A stretch of 64,000 nucleotides of DNA from Streptomyces monashensis (GTDB lineage Bacteria; Actinomycetota; Actinomycetes; Streptomycetales; Streptomycetaceae): NCBI RefSeq assembly GCF_001866665.1, contig NZ_MLYO01000113.1, positions 1 to 64,000 on the forward strand, read 5' to 3'. Positions 1 to 8,791 of the stretch are shown piece by piece. The translations under genes and the position numbers were made by a program. The notes beneath the pieces were generated by a model. The model saw only the letters and a program-made list of their open reading frames with translations, did not search any database and had not been told where the DNA came from. How positions within the stretch are numbered: the first letter of the stretch is position 1; each line of letters opens with the position of its first letter.

Positions 1-338
1 TTCCTCCGGGCTTCCCTTCGGTGTTTCAAACTCTATCAGGGTTTTTCCGTCTCCCTGACCACCGTTCTGCGGACACGCAGAAGGAGATCCAGAGATAGGA
101 TCTGACAAGTTTGGGTGCTGCTGAGTGAGGTCGCTTTCGCGTCCCTCCGACCCAGGCAGGAGTACGACTGTACACGGAGCCCTGAACGCCGTGCAAATCC
201 AACGGGGGTGGTGGTCTAGACCACTAGCTGGTAGCTTCCATACGGAACCCCAACTTCCTATGACATACGCTGCTGCTCGGTGCCGTCCGGGACAGGCAGC
301 GGCGGCCCGTAAGCAGCTCCACTCCTGGGAGGCTTCCC
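1..338 (+). other. Leader/regulatory region upstream of crr, no gene
   Basis: No convincing reading frame is present. The first 110 bases hold three successive inverted repeats: TCAGGG/CCCTGA (36-41 and 53-58), TTCTGCG/CGCAGAA around a GACA loop (65-82), and AGATCC/GGATCT around a 7-base loop (85-103). A DasR-type palindrome follows at 211-224. The GGGAGG ribosome site for crr is at 327-332. The hairpins could end an upstream transcript lying outside the window or fold in the crr leader; the sequence does not decide. Confidence 0.5.
211..224. promoter_or_regulatory. DasR operator (dre site)
   Basis: GTGGTCTAGACCAC is a perfect 14-bp palindrome containing the full 12-base core TGGTCTAGACCA of the dre element bound by the GntR-family regulator DasR. 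In streptomycetes DasR represses the N-acetylglucosamine PTS genes, including crr-ptsI, and is released by phosphorylated aminosugars. The site lies about 115 bp before the crr start. That matches the known role, so crr-ptsI here is very probably in the GlcNAc regulon. Confidence 0.9.
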
Positions 339-788
339 ATGACCACCGTGACGTCCCCTCTTGCCGGACGCGCCATCGGACTGGCCAACGTGCCCGATCC
401 GGTCTTCTCCGGGGCCATGGTCGGCCCGGGTACCGCCATCGACCCCGTGCGTGAGGCCTCCGAGGCCGTATCACCCGTGGACGGTGTCATCGTTTCCCTG
501 CACCCGCACGCGTTCGTCGTGGTCGACGCGGACGGGCGCGGCGTACTCACCCACCTCGGCATCGACACCGTGCAGCTCAACGGCGAGGGCTTCGAGCTGC
601 TCGTCAACAAGGGCGACACCGTGCAGCGCGGGCAGGCCGTCGTGCGCTGGAACCCCGCCGCCGTCGAGGCCGCCGGCAAGTCGCCGGTCTGCCCCGTCGT
701 CGCACTCGAAGCCACCGCCGAGTCCCTCTCCGACCTCCGTGACAGCGGTGACGTGAAGGCCGGCGACAGCCTCTTCGCCTGGAACTGA
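339..788 (+). CDS. crr: PTS glucose-type enzyme IIA (EIIA-Crr)
   Basis: This 149-residue cytoplasmic phosphocarrier takes phosphate from HPr and passes it to membrane EIIB/EIIC sugar permeases. The length is that of a single EIIA-Glc domain. The motif THLGIDTVQLNGEGF matches the active-site region of the family, making His72 the phosphorylated residue; His57 in HPHAF corresponds to the second conserved active-site histidine. The ATG is preceded by GGGAGG at 6 bases. ptsI follows after 78 bases on the same strand, and the upstream DasR palindrome implies induction by N-acetylglucosamine. No EIIB/EIIC or HPr gene lies in the window, so this general component must serve permeases encoded elsewhere. 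Confidence 0.95.
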   Translation: MTTVTSPLAGRAIGLANVPDPVFSGAMVGPGTAIDPVREASEAVSPVDGVIVSLHPHAFVVVDADGRGVLTHLGIDTVQLNGEGFELLVNKGDTVQRGQAVVRWNPAAVEAAGKSPVCPVVALEATAESLSDLRDSGDVKAGDSLFAWN

Positions 789-866
789 CGGCGGTGCCGT
801 CGCACGGCGGCGTTCAGGACAACCATCGCGGCGGCGGGACCCGCCGCACTATCGGAGACGGGTGAG

Positions 867-2537
867 ATGGAAGCAACGCTGCGAGGCGTGGGCGTGAGCC
901 ATGGCGTGGCCATCGGCGAGGTTCGGCACATGGGTACGGCGGTGCTGGAGCCGCCGGCCAAGTCGATCCCCTCGGACGAGGCCGAGCGGGAGCAGGGGCG
1001 TGCCCGCCAGGCCGTCGACGCCGTGGCCGCCGATCTGATGGCGCGCGGCAATCTGGCGGGCGGCGAGGCACAGGCCGTGCTCGAGGCGCAGGCCATGATG
1101 GCGCAGGACCCCGAGCTGATGGCCGACGTGGACCGGCGGATCGCCGTCGGCAGCACGGCCGAGCGTGCCGTGTACGACGCGTTCGCGGCGTACCGCGAGC
1201 TGCTGGCCGGTGCGGGTGAGTACCTCGCCGGTCGTGTGGCCGACCTCGATGACGTGCGGAATCGTATCGTCGCGCGGCTCCTGGGCGTTCCGATGCCGGG
1301 GGTGCCGGACAGCGACCAGCCCTATGTGCTCGTGGCCCGGGACCTGGCCCCCGCCGACACCGCGCTGCTGGACCCGTCTCTGGTGCTCGGTTTCGTCACC
1401 GAGGAGGGCGGGCCGACGAGCCACAGCGCGATTCTGGCGCGGGCGCTGGGTGTACCGGCGGTCGTGGCCCTGCCCGGTGCCGGTGAGCTGGCCGAGGGCA
1501 CGCTGATCGCGGTCGACGGCAGCACCGGCGACATCTTCGTGGACCCGACCGAGGCGAAGAAGGCGGAGCTGGAGGCCACGGCCGCCGCGCGCAAGGCTGC
1601 GCTGGCCGCCTCCACCGGGCCGGGTGCGACGGCGGACGGGCACAAGGTGCCGTTGCTGGCCAACGTGGGCGGTCCGGCGGATGTGCCGGCCGCGGTGGAG
1701 GCCGGGGCCGAGGGTGTCGGTCTGTTCCGTACCGAGTTCCTGTTCCTGGACGACAGCAAGAACGCTCCTTCCGAGCAGAAGCAGGTGGAGGCCTACCGGC
1801 AGGTGCTGGAGGCGTTCCCCGAGGGCCGTGTGGTCGTGCGTGTGCTGGACGCGGGTGCGGACAAACCGCTGGACTTCCTGACTCCGGCCGACGAGCCGAA
1901 CCCCGCGCTGGGTGTGCGGGGTCTGCGGACGCTGCTGGACCACCCGGAGGTCCTGCGCACGCAGCTGACCGCGCTGGCCAAGGCTGCCGAGGGGCTGCCG
2001 GTCTACCTCGAGGTCATGGCGCCGATGGTGGCGGACCGCACGGACGCGAAGGCGTTCGCGGACGCCTGCCGTGAGGCGGGCCTGCGGGCCAAGTTCGGCG
2101 CGATGGTGGAGATCCCGTCGGCCGCGCTGCGGGCGCGTTCGATCCTCCAGGAGGTCGAGTTCCTTTCGCTGGGGACCAACGACCTCGCGCAGTACACCTT
2201 CGCGGCCGACCGTCAGGTGGGTGCGGTGTCCCGGCTCCAGGACCCGTGGCAGCCGGCGCTGCTCGACCTGGTGGCGCTGTCCGCGGAGGCGGCCAAGGCC
2301 GAGGGCAAGAGCTGTGGTGTGTGCGGTGAGGCCGCGTCCGATCCGCTGCTGGCCTGTGTGCTGACCGGTCTGGGGGTCACCTCCCTGTCCATGGGGTCGG
2401 CGTCGATTCCTTATGTCCGGGCGACGCTGGCGAAGCACACACTGGCGCAGTGCGAGCGGGCCGCGGCGGCGGCGCGGGCCGCGGACAGCGCCGAGGAGGC
2501 GCGCGGCGCTGCTCAGGCGGTGCTGTCCGGCGAGTAG
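867..2537 (+). CDS. ptsI: Phosphoenolpyruvate-protein phosphotransferase (enzyme I)
   Basis: Enzyme I autophosphorylates from PEP and phosphorylates HPr, the first step of all PTS sugar uptake. The 556 residues match the usual length of about 560-575. The N-terminal half holds the HPr-interaction and swivelling domain with the phosphorylated His186 in the motif GGPTSHSAILARALG. The C-terminal half is the PEP-binding barrel, with GLFRTEFLFL, SLGTNDLAQYT and the cysteine region SCGVCGEAASDP. A purine-rich stretch precedes the ATG. It is co-directional with crr and should be co-transcribed under DasR. A 12-bp-stem hairpin just after the stop ends the unit. Confidence 0.96.
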   Translation: MEATLRGVGVSHGVAIGEVRHMGTAVLEPPAKSIPSDEAEREQGRARQAVDAVAADLMARGNLAGGEAQAVLEAQAMMAQDPELMADVDRRIAVGSTAERAVYDAFAAYRELLAGAGEYLAGRVADLDDVRNRIVARLLGVPMPGVPDSDQPYVLVARDLAPADTALLDPSLVLGFVTEEGGPTSHSAILARALGVPAVVALPGAGELAEGTLIAVDGSTGDIFVDPTEAKKAELEATAAARKAALAASTGPGATADGHKVPLLANVGGPADVPAAVEAGAEGVGLFRTEFLFLDDSKNAPSEQKQVEAYRQVLEAFPEGRVVVRVLDAGADKPLDFLTPADEPNPALGVRGLRTLLDHPEVLRTQLTALAKAAEGLPVYLEVMAPMVADRTDAKAFADACREAGLRAKFGAMVEIPSAALRARSILQEVEFLSLGTNDLAQYTFAADRQVGAVSRLQDPWQPALLDLVALSAEAAKAEGKSCGVCGEAASDPLLACVLTGLGVTSLSMGSASIPYVRATLAKHTLAQCERAAAAARAADSAEEARGAAQAVLSGE

Positions 2538-2563
2538 TCGCGCCGCGTTCGCGTGGTCGGGTT

Positions 2564-2596
2564 CAGGGGCGCCCCGCCCTGGGTGGGGCGCCCCTG
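2564..2596 (+). terminator. Terminator after ptsI
   Basis: CAGGGGCGCCCC pairs perfectly with GGGGCGCCCCTG across a 9-base loop. It starts 26 bases after the ptsI stop and lies between convergent genes. There is no U-tract, which is common for actinomycete terminators. The near-symmetric stem could stop the opposing hypothetical gene as well. Confidence 0.75.
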
Positions 2597-2625
2597 GCGT
2601 GTGTCGGCGTCCGGAGCGTCTGCGA

Positions 2626-3519
2626 TCAGTGGTGGTGGTCGAGGTCGGTGCCGTCGTCTCCGAGGTCGGGGGGCGCGTCGTAGTCGACGCCGGACTCCGG
2701 GGAGATGAGGTCGCCGGATTCGACGTCGGTGCAGTAGGCGTCGAACACCTCGGCGGCGGTGAGGGGCTCGAACTCACCGCAGCGCAGTCGCCAGCCGTGG
2801 ACGCGGTCGGGCGTGCCGGGGCGGCTGGTGCGGATGACGAGTCCGCCGGGGCTGCGGGTGGCGAGGCCGAGTGCGAGGACGCTGGTGAATTCCAGGGCTT
2901 CGGCCTCGTCCAGGCGGGTTCCGCCGGCGCCGTCCTGGTCGGCGTGGAGGACGGAGATCAGGGTGTCCGGTGGGCCGGAGACGCTGATCACGAGGTGCCG
3001 GTCGCCGGGCGGAGCGGTGTCGAGGATGCGGACCAGCAGGTCGGAGGCGCGGGTGAAGGCGGCCCTGCCGATGTCCTCGCCGCAGGTGGGGCAGGGGCCG
3101 AGGCGGGCGAGCAGCGTGGTGGCGTACTCCCAGGTGGCTTGGCGGACGGCCTCGTCCACGAGGGCGGGTACGAGGGCGGCGAGGGGCCGGCCGTCGTAGG
3201 GGATGGTGGGGCCCGTGGCCGCCAGTTCGGCGGTGAACCTGGTGCGGCTGGCCGGTGCCTCGGGGTCGAGGCCGGTGTCCGCGCAGTACACGGCGTAGTC
3301 CTCGGGGTCGAACAGGGCGAGGGTGGTGTGGCTGCCCTGGGCGGCGCGGGCCATGAGGAGGGCCTCGACCTGCTGGAGGTAGGCCGTGTGGTCGTCGAAG
3401 GTGAAGCTGCGGTAGCGCCGCATGGCGTGGAAGTCGTGCTCGTCGGTGAGCAGGCCGATGGTGCCGGCGATCTCGCGGCGCAGGACGCGTCGCATGGTCC
3501 GGTCGTCGATGTGCGCCAT
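2626..3519 (-). CDS. Conserved hypothetical protein, acidic, with CxxC
   Basis: I do not recognise a function for this 297-residue protein. It has no signal peptide or membrane segment and reads as an acidic, mostly helical cytoplasmic protein. The one motif-like element is CPTCGEDIG in the middle, a single CxxC pair that might bind metal or be structural. The C-terminus ends in a short run of Asp and His. The start codon has a good GGGGGAAA ribosome site. It converges on ptsI and is separated by 127 bases from the acetoacetyl-CoA synthetase stop, so an operon is not implied. Codon use is typical of the window, arguing that it is genuine and not recently acquired. Confidence 0.85.
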   Translation of the reverse strand: MAHIDDRTMRRVLRREIAGTIGLLTDEHDFHAMRRYRSFTFDDHTAYLQQVEALLMARAAQGSHTTLALFDPEDYAVYCADTGLDPEAPASRTRFTAELAATGPTIPYDGRPLAALVPALVDEAVRQATWEYATTLLARLGPCPTCGEDIGRAAFTRASDLLVRILDTAPPGDRHLVISVSGPPDTLISVLHADQDGAGGTRLDEAEALEFTSVLALGLATRSPGGLVIRTSRPGTPDRVHGWRLRCGEFEPLTAAEVFDAYCTDVESGDLISPESGVDYDAPPDLGDDGTDLDHHH

Positions 3520-3646
3520 GTTTCCCCCAGAGTGCGCAGTCGATCAATGCTCACTCACCGTAACCGGCGGCACTGACAACGGGTGGTGCCGCCGGTGGAC
3601 GGAGCGCGGGTGGTGGGGTCGTTGGCGCAGGTGGTGCGGGGTGGGT

Positions 3647-5623
3647 TCAGGCGCGTTTGCGGGCGAGTTCCTCGTAGAAGCCCAGCAGGGAGAGGTTGTC
3701 GATGGATCCGGGGTTGACCGCCTTCTCCAGCGGGGTGCCCTGGAGCAGCCGCTTGACGGGGACCTCGATGCGTTTGCCGGTGAGGGTGTGCGGGATACCG
3801 GGCACCTCGATGATCTCGTCGGGTACGTGGCGCGGGGAGAGCTGTTCGCGGATGGACTGCTTGACGCGGGCGAGGAGGGAGTCGTCGAGGACGGCGCCGG
3901 GTGCGAGGTGGACGAACAGGGGCATCCAGTAGCCGCCGTCGGGCTGCTCGACGCCGATGACGAGGGACTCGTTGATCTCGGGGAGGCGTTCGACGACCTC
4001 GTAGATGTCGGCCGAACCCATGCGCACGCCCTGCCGGTTGAGCGTGGAGTCGGAGCGGCCGTGGATGATCACGGTGCCGCGTGCGGTGAGGGTGATCCAG
4101 TCGCCGTGGCGCCAGACGCCCGGGTAGGTGTCGAAGTAGCTGTCGTGGTAGCGGCTGCCGTCGGGGTCGTTCCAGAAGCGGATCGGCATGGAGGGCATGG
4201 GGTTGGTGACGACCAGCTCGCCCACTTCGTCGATGACGGGGTGGCCGCTCGGGTTCCAGGCCTGGAGGTCGGTGCCGAGGCCGGGGGCCTGGAGTTCGCC
4301 GGTGTGGACGGGGAGGGTGGGTACGGCTCCGGCGAAGCAGGAGCAGACGTCGGTGCCGCCGCTGACGGAGGCGATCCAGAGGTCGGCCCCGCTCTGTGCG
4401 AACTCGTCGTGCAGCCAGCGGAAGCCGTCGGGCGGCAGGGGCGAGCCGGTGGTGGCGACGCACCGCACGGCGGACAGGTCGTGGTCGCGCGCGGGGTGGA
4501 CGCCGGCCTTGCGGCAGGCCATGACGTAGGCGGCCGAGGTGCCGTAGAGGGTGGCCCGGGTGCGTTCGGCGACGCGCCACTGGGCGCCGGTGTCGGGGTA
4601 GCCGGGGCTGCCGTCGTAGAGGACGATCGTCGTCCCGGTGAGGAGGCCGGAGACGAGGAAGTTCCACATCATCCAGCCGGTCGAGGTGTACCAGAAGAAA
4701 CGGTCCTCGGGACCGAGGTCGCAGTGCAGGCCGAGCTGTTTGAGGTGTTCGACGAGGATGCCGCCCTGGGACTGGACGATGGCCTTGGGCAGGCCGGTGG
4801 TCCCGGACGAGTAGAGGACCCACAGGGGGTGGTCGAAGGGGACCTGTTCGAAGACGGGCTCGGTGTCGCCCGAAGTGAGGACGGCCCAGTCGAGGGCGCC
4901 CTCGGGTGCGTCGGTGCCGAGGAGCGGGATGTGGACGACGGCGCGCAGGGTGGGCAGTTCGCGGCGCAGTTCGGCGACGGTGTCGCGGCGGTCGTGTTCC
5001 TTGCCGCCGTAGCGGTAGCCGTCGACGGTGAACAGGATGACGGGTTCGACCTGCTGGAAGCGGTCGAGGACGCTGCGGGCGCCGAAGTCGGGGGCGCAGG
5101 AGGTCCAGACGGCGCCGACGGCGGTCGTGGCGAGAAGGGCGACGACGGCCTGGGGGATGTTGGGGAGGTAGCCGCTGACGCGGTCGCCGGGGCGGACGCC
5201 GAGGGTGCGGAGTTCGGCGGCGAGGGAGCCGACCTGGCGGCGCAGCTCGGACCAGCTCACGGGGCGCGGTTCGTGGGTCTCGTCCACGTGGAGCAGGGCG
5301 GGTTCGTCGGCGCGGTCGGCGGCGGCGCGCAGGGCGTGTTCGGCGTAGTTGAGGGTGGCGCCGGGGAACCATTGGGCGCCGGGCATCGAGCGGTCGCCGA
5401 GCACGCGCGTGCAGGGGGTCGAGAACCGTACGTCGAACCACTCGGTGACGGCTTTCCAGAAGGTGTCGAGATGGTCGACGGACCACTGGTGGAGGGCGGG
5501 GTAGCCGCCGTCGGCGGGGGCGCCGTGGTGTTCGGCGGCCCATGCCTGGAACCGGGTGATGCGGGCCTGGGCGATCTGCTGGGGATCGGGCTGCCAGAGC
5601 GGCTGGGGGTTCGCGGTCGACAT
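3647..5623 (-). CDS. acsA: Acetoacetyl-CoA synthetase (acetoacetate-CoA ligase)
   Basis: This enzyme activates acetoacetate with ATP and CoA to acetoacetyl-CoA, feeding ketone bodies into acyl-CoA metabolism. The 658-residue length is typical. The AMP-binding signature LYSSGTTGLPKAIVQ, the A5-type stretch YDSYFDTYPG and the C-terminal hinge and lysine region (HGRSDSTLNRQGVRMGSAD, then TLTGKRIEVPVKRLLQG) place it in the ANL acyl-CoA synthetase superfamily. The N-terminal opening (PLWQPDPQQIAQARITRF) is the pattern I associate with the acetoacetate-specific branch rather than acetyl-CoA synthetase. I chose ATG 5623 because the longer open frame adds only non-homologous, arginine/proline-rich sequence. 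It stands alone and diverges from the GH31 gene. Confidence 0.92.
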   Translation of the reverse strand: MSTANPQPLWQPDPQQIAQARITRFQAWAAEHHGAPADGGYPALHQWSVDHLDTFWKAVTEWFDVRFSTPCTRVLGDRSMPGAQWFPGATLNYAEHALRAAADRADEPALLHVDETHEPRPVSWSELRRQVGSLAAELRTLGVRPGDRVSGYLPNIPQAVVALLATTAVGAVWTSCAPDFGARSVLDRFQQVEPVILFTVDGYRYGGKEHDRRDTVAELRRELPTLRAVVHIPLLGTDAPEGALDWAVLTSGDTEPVFEQVPFDHPLWVLYSSGTTGLPKAIVQSQGGILVEHLKQLGLHCDLGPEDRFFWYTSTGWMMWNFLVSGLLTGTTIVLYDGSPGYPDTGAQWRVAERTRATLYGTSAAYVMACRKAGVHPARDHDLSAVRCVATTGSPLPPDGFRWLHDEFAQSGADLWIASVSGGTDVCSCFAGAVPTLPVHTGELQAPGLGTDLQAWNPSGHPVIDEVGELVVTNPMPSMPIRFWNDPDGSRYHDSYFDTYPGVWRHGDWITLTARGTVIIHGRSDSTLNRQGVRMGSADIYEVVERLPEINESLVIGVEQPDGGYWMPLFVHLAPGAVLDDSLLARVKQSIREQLSPRHVPDEIIEVPGIPHTLTGKRIEVPVKRLLQGTPLEKAVNPGSIDNLSLLGFYEELARKRA

Positions 5624-5828
5624 GGGGCGGCTCCCGGGCTGTGCGCGTCGTGGGCGTCGGTCCGCGCACGTGCTGGGGTGTGCGCGTGACGCGGCTGACA
5701 GGGACGATGCCATGTGATCGACTTCAGCACCAGGGCTCGCCCCACATAGTCCGTGTCGTGAAGATGTGGCCCTGACACTGGTGAACGGCAGTTGAACGAC
5801 ACGCACGCGTGGGGCGCACAGTGGCAGG

Positions 5829-8198
5829 GTGAGCAGCATGGACGGTCGTGACCTGGTGCGTTCGGTGAGTGTGGTTGGTTCGGGGAGGGCGCTTCGGGGG
5901 TTGCGCACCGTGCGTGCGGCGTGGCGCAGGCGGCGGATCGACGCTGCCGGGCTGCCGCCTCGGGGGGCCGAGCGGGCGCGGGTCCCGGGGCAGGTGGCGG
6001 GTGTGGAGCCGGGGCCGGGCGGCGGTGTCATCCGGTTCGGCCGGTCCGAGCTGCGGATCACGGTCACGGTGAACGGGGCGGTGTTCTGGGGCTGGGACGG
6101 GGCGGGTCCGGAGCCGTCGTACGCGCTGGCCGGGAGTTGTCCGGAGCCGGATCCGCGGGCGGTGCTGGAGCCGGACAAGGACGGTGGCTGGCGGGTGGTC
6201 GCCGAGCGGGTGACGGTCGTCGTCTCGCGGCACGGCGCGGTGCAGGTGTGTACGCCCGGCGGGGTGACGCTGCGGCACGATCTGCCGCCGCGCTGGTGGG
6301 AGCCGGTGGGCGGGGGTACGGCGCGGTGGCTGCAGCGCTCGGAGGTGGCGGCGGACGCCCGGTTCTTCGGTCTGGGCGGGCGGGCGTCGGGACCTCGGCT
6401 GCGCAGTGGGTCGTACCGGCTGTGGAACACCGACCCGGGCCGGGCGTTCGGGCCCGAGGTGGATCCGCTGTATCTGACCATGCCGGTGCAGCTCGTGGTG
6501 GCCGACGCGGGCACGCATCTGGTGTTCCACGACTCCACGTGGGACGGCACGGTGGTGCTGCGGGAGGGCGAGGAGGGCGCCGGGTCGGGGCACGACCGGG
6601 CGGGGCGGTGCGAGCTGCGGATGGACGGTGGTCCGCTGCGCTGCTGGGTGATCGTGGGTACTCCCGCGCGCGTGCTGGCCACGTGGGCCTCGCTGACCGG
6701 TGTGCCGGCGCTGCCGCCGGCGTGGGCGCTCGGTCACCATCACGCGCGCTGGGGATTCGGCAGCGAGCAGGAGGTCCGCCGGGTGGTGGCGGGCTACCAG
6801 GAGCGGGATCTGCCGCTGGATGCCGTGCACCTGGACATCGACCACTACGACGGCGACCAGGTGTTCACCGTCGACCAGGAACGGTTCCCCAAGCTTCCGG
6901 TGCTGGCGGAGGAGTTGCGGCGGGACGGGATCCGGCTGGTGTCGATCGTCGATCCGGCGGTGAAGGCGGCGCCGGGCAATGCCGTGTACGACGGCGGTTC
7001 GGCGCGGGACGCGTTCGTGCGGGACGGCTCCGGGCGCGAGGTGCGCGGTGTGGTGTGGGCCGGGGAGTCGGTGTTCCCGGACTTCACGCGCGCGCGTGTG
7101 CGTGAGTGGTGGGGCGGTCTGTACGCGGAGCGGCTGGCGCAGGGCTTCGCGGGTTTCTGGCACGACATGAACGAGCCGACGTCGTTCAGTGCCTTCGGGG
7201 AGCCGACCCTGCCGCGTTCGGCCCGGCACGATCTGGAGGGGCGCGGCGGCGACCATCGTGAGGCGCACAACGTGTACGCGCTGTGCATGGCCCGCGCGGG
7301 GTACGAGGGTCTGCGCGAACTGGCGCCCGAGGAGCGGCCGTTCGTGTTCTCGCGCTCGGGCTGGGCCGGGATGCAGCGTTACGGCGGAACCTGGTCGGGG
7401 GACGTGGCGACGGGCTGGCCGGGGCTGCGGGCCTCGCTGTCGCTGGTGCTGGGGCTCGGGCTGTGCGGGGTGCCGTACTCGGGTCCGGATGTGGGCGGGT
7501 TCGACGGGAGCCCGTCTCCGGAGCTGTATCTGCGCTGGTTCCAGCTCGGTGCGTATCTGCCGCTGTTCCGCACCCACGCGGGTCTGCGGGCGGGGCGCAG
7601 GGAGCCCTGGGAGTTCGGGGCGGAGGTGCTGGAGCACGCGCGCGTGGCGTTGCTGGAGCGGCGGCGGCTGCTGCCGTACTGGGTGACGCTGGCGTATCTG
7701 GCCCGGCGGACGGGCGCGCCCTATGTGCGGCCGGTGTGGTGGGGTTCCCCGGAGGACCGGGCGCTGCGCGGCTGTGAGGACGCGTTTCTGCTCGGGGACG
7801 CTCTTCTGGTGGCGCCGGTGCTGGATCCGGGCGTGAAGCGGCGCGCGGTGCAGCTGCCGCGGGGCCGCTGGTACGACACGGTGACGGAGGAGGCGTACGA
7901 GGGGCCGGGGCAGGTGTACGTGAACGCGCCGCTGTCGCGGATACCGGTGCTCGCGCGCGCGGGTGCGGTGATTCCGGTGCGCGGCGCCGACGGCGAGGTG
8001 GAGCTGGAGGTGTGGGCGCCCGCGCGGGGCCGGACCGGGGGCGGTCTGGTCGTGCCGGACGCGGGCGACGGTGGGGACGGACCGGAGACGGAGCGCTACG
8101 TCGCCCGCCGGCAGGGCCGTTCGGTGGTGGTCACCCGGGAGCGGGAGGGCGGTTCGGCACAGCCGCCCTACCCGGTGCGGGTGCGGGGGCTGGGCTGA
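5829..8198 (+). CDS. Glycoside hydrolase family 31 (alpha-glucosidase/alpha-xylosidase type)
   Basis: This retaining exo-glycosidase of 789 residues probably releases alpha-linked glucose or xylose from oligosaccharides. The GH31 nucleophile motif is clear as WHDMNEPTSF (Asp near residue 446), and the acid/base region is WSGDVATGWPGLRASL (Asp near 525). Further family markers are HHHARWGF, HLDIDHYDGDQVFTVD, SGPDVGGFDG and FRTHAG. The C-terminal beta-sandwich follows (LLVAPVLDPGVKRRAVQLP). No signal peptide is visible, so it should act inside the cell on imported sugars. The GTG at 5829 is used; an in-frame ATG lies 3 codons later. No transporter or regulator adjoins it, so the natural substrate cannot be inferred. 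Confidence 0.9.
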   Translation: MSSMDGRDLVRSVSVVGSGRALRGLRTVRAAWRRRRIDAAGLPPRGAERARVPGQVAGVEPGPGGGVIRFGRSELRITVTVNGAVFWGWDGAGPEPSYALAGSCPEPDPRAVLEPDKDGGWRVVAERVTVVVSRHGAVQVCTPGGVTLRHDLPPRWWEPVGGGTARWLQRSEVAADARFFGLGGRASGPRLRSGSYRLWNTDPGRAFGPEVDPLYLTMPVQLVVADAGTHLVFHDSTWDGTVVLREGEEGAGSGHDRAGRCELRMDGGPLRCWVIVGTPARVLATWASLTGVPALPPAWALGHHHARWGFGSEQEVRRVVAGYQERDLPLDAVHLDIDHYDGDQVFTVDQERFPKLPVLAEELRRDGIRLVSIVDPAVKAAPGNAVYDGGSARDAFVRDGSGREVRGVVWAGESVFPDFTRARVREWWGGLYAERLAQGFAGFWHDMNEPTSFSAFGEPTLPRSARHDLEGRGGDHREAHNVYALCMARAGYEGLRELAPEERPFVFSRSGWAGMQRYGGTWSGDVATGWPGLRASLSLVLGLGLCGVPYSGPDVGGFDGSPSPELYLRWFQLGAYLPLFRTHAGLRAGRREPWEFGAEVLEHARVALLERRRLLPYWVTLAYLARRTGAPYVRPVWWGSPEDRALRGCEDAFLLGDALLVAPVLDPGVKRRAVQLPRGRWYDTVTEEAYEGPGQVYVNAPLSRIPVLARAGAVIPVRGADGEVELEVWAPARGRTGGGLVVPDAGDGGDGPETERYVARRQGRSVVVTREREGGSAQPPYPVRVRGLG
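7635..7646. repeat. Recurrent palindrome CACGCGCGCGTG (first exact copy)
   Basis: Exact 12-base copies lie at 7635, 12832, 23894, 30539 and 39756. TACGCGCGCGTG occurs at 15885 and 32905, the shorter CACGCGCGTG at 5402, 15865 and 41007, and a longer variant near 7085. Four of the five exact copies encode His-Ala-Arg-Val, so peptide preference explains part of this. Two copies are intergenic. Confidence 0.5.
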
Positions 8199-8212
8199 GC
8201 CGGACGGCTCAG
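8195..8212. terminator. Bidirectional hairpin shared by two stop codons
   Basis: CTGAGCC and GGCTCAG pair perfectly around a GGAC tetraloop. The hairpin overlaps the stop codons of both the GH31 gene and the convergent Nudix gene. It is a compact two-way terminator candidate with a short 7-bp stem. Confidence 0.5.
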
Positions 8213-8745
8213 ACGTAGCGGCCCTGGAACCAGGCCCGCACGGCCACGGTGTGCAGCGGGAAGGCGAGTTCCTCGGGCCGGCGCAGCAGCCGCCAGCCCT
8301 CGGTCTCGTCGGTGCGGTCGGCGGGCGGCAGACCGTGGACCGGGCGTTCGGGGAGGACCCCGAACAGCAGCAGGTGGCCGTCGGGCGAGCTCATGGCGTC
8401 CACGAGTCGCACGTCCCGGGCGGCGGCTTCGATGCCGGTCTCCTCCTTGAGTTCGCGTACGACGGCCTGTTTCCAGTCCTCGCGGTCGTCGACGTAGCCG
8501 CCGGGCAGGGCGGTGCCTCCGCGCGCGGGGGCGATGGTGCGGGTGATGACGATCAGGGCCGTGCCCTGGGCGTCGTACACGGGCTGGAGTGCGATGGCGA
8601 CCGGCAGCGGGTTGCGGTAGGCGACGTTTCCGCAGGACGGGCAGGTGCGCGGCCAGCCGGTGACGCCCTCTCCATAGGGCGCTCCGCAGCTCGAACAGTG
8701 CGAGTTCGGCACGGAGTTGACAGTTGGGTGTTGGGTTTCGGACAC
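8209..8745 (-). CDS. Nudix hydrolase with N-terminal zinc ribbon
   Basis: This 178-residue protein belongs to the Nudix superfamily, which hydrolyses nucleoside diphosphates linked to another moiety. The N-terminal CSSCG and CPSCGN pairs form a four-cysteine zinc ribbon, as in NADH-pyrophosphatase-like (NudC) proteins. The Nudix box is present (GGYVDDREDWKQAVVREL followed by KEETGI). The exact substrate cannot be read from sequence; NAD(H)-type, ADP-sugar or capped-RNA substrates are all possible. It shares a terminator hairpin with the GH31 gene and lies just downstream of the VanX-like gene on the same strand, with a 46-base gap, so co-transcription is possible. Confidence 0.88.
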   Translation of the reverse strand: MSETQHPTVNSVPNSHCSSCGAPYGEGVTGWPRTCPSCGNVAYRNPLPVAIALQPVYDAQGTALIVITRTIAPARGGTALPGGYVDDREDWKQAVVRELKEETGIEAAARDVRLVDAMSSPDGHLLLFGVLPERPVHGLPPADRTDETEGWRLLRRPEELAFPLHTVAVRAWFQGRYV

Positions 8746-8791
8746 GCGCGGACTGTATCCGATCGGCGGAGGGAGATCTTCCGATGGTCGC

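Noticed and set aside
2413..5689. Long plus-strand frames over the hypothetical and acetoacetyl-CoA synthetase genes
   Set aside because: Composition is repetitive Gly/Ala/Asp/Val with no motif, and both overlap genes with recognisable domains on the other strand.
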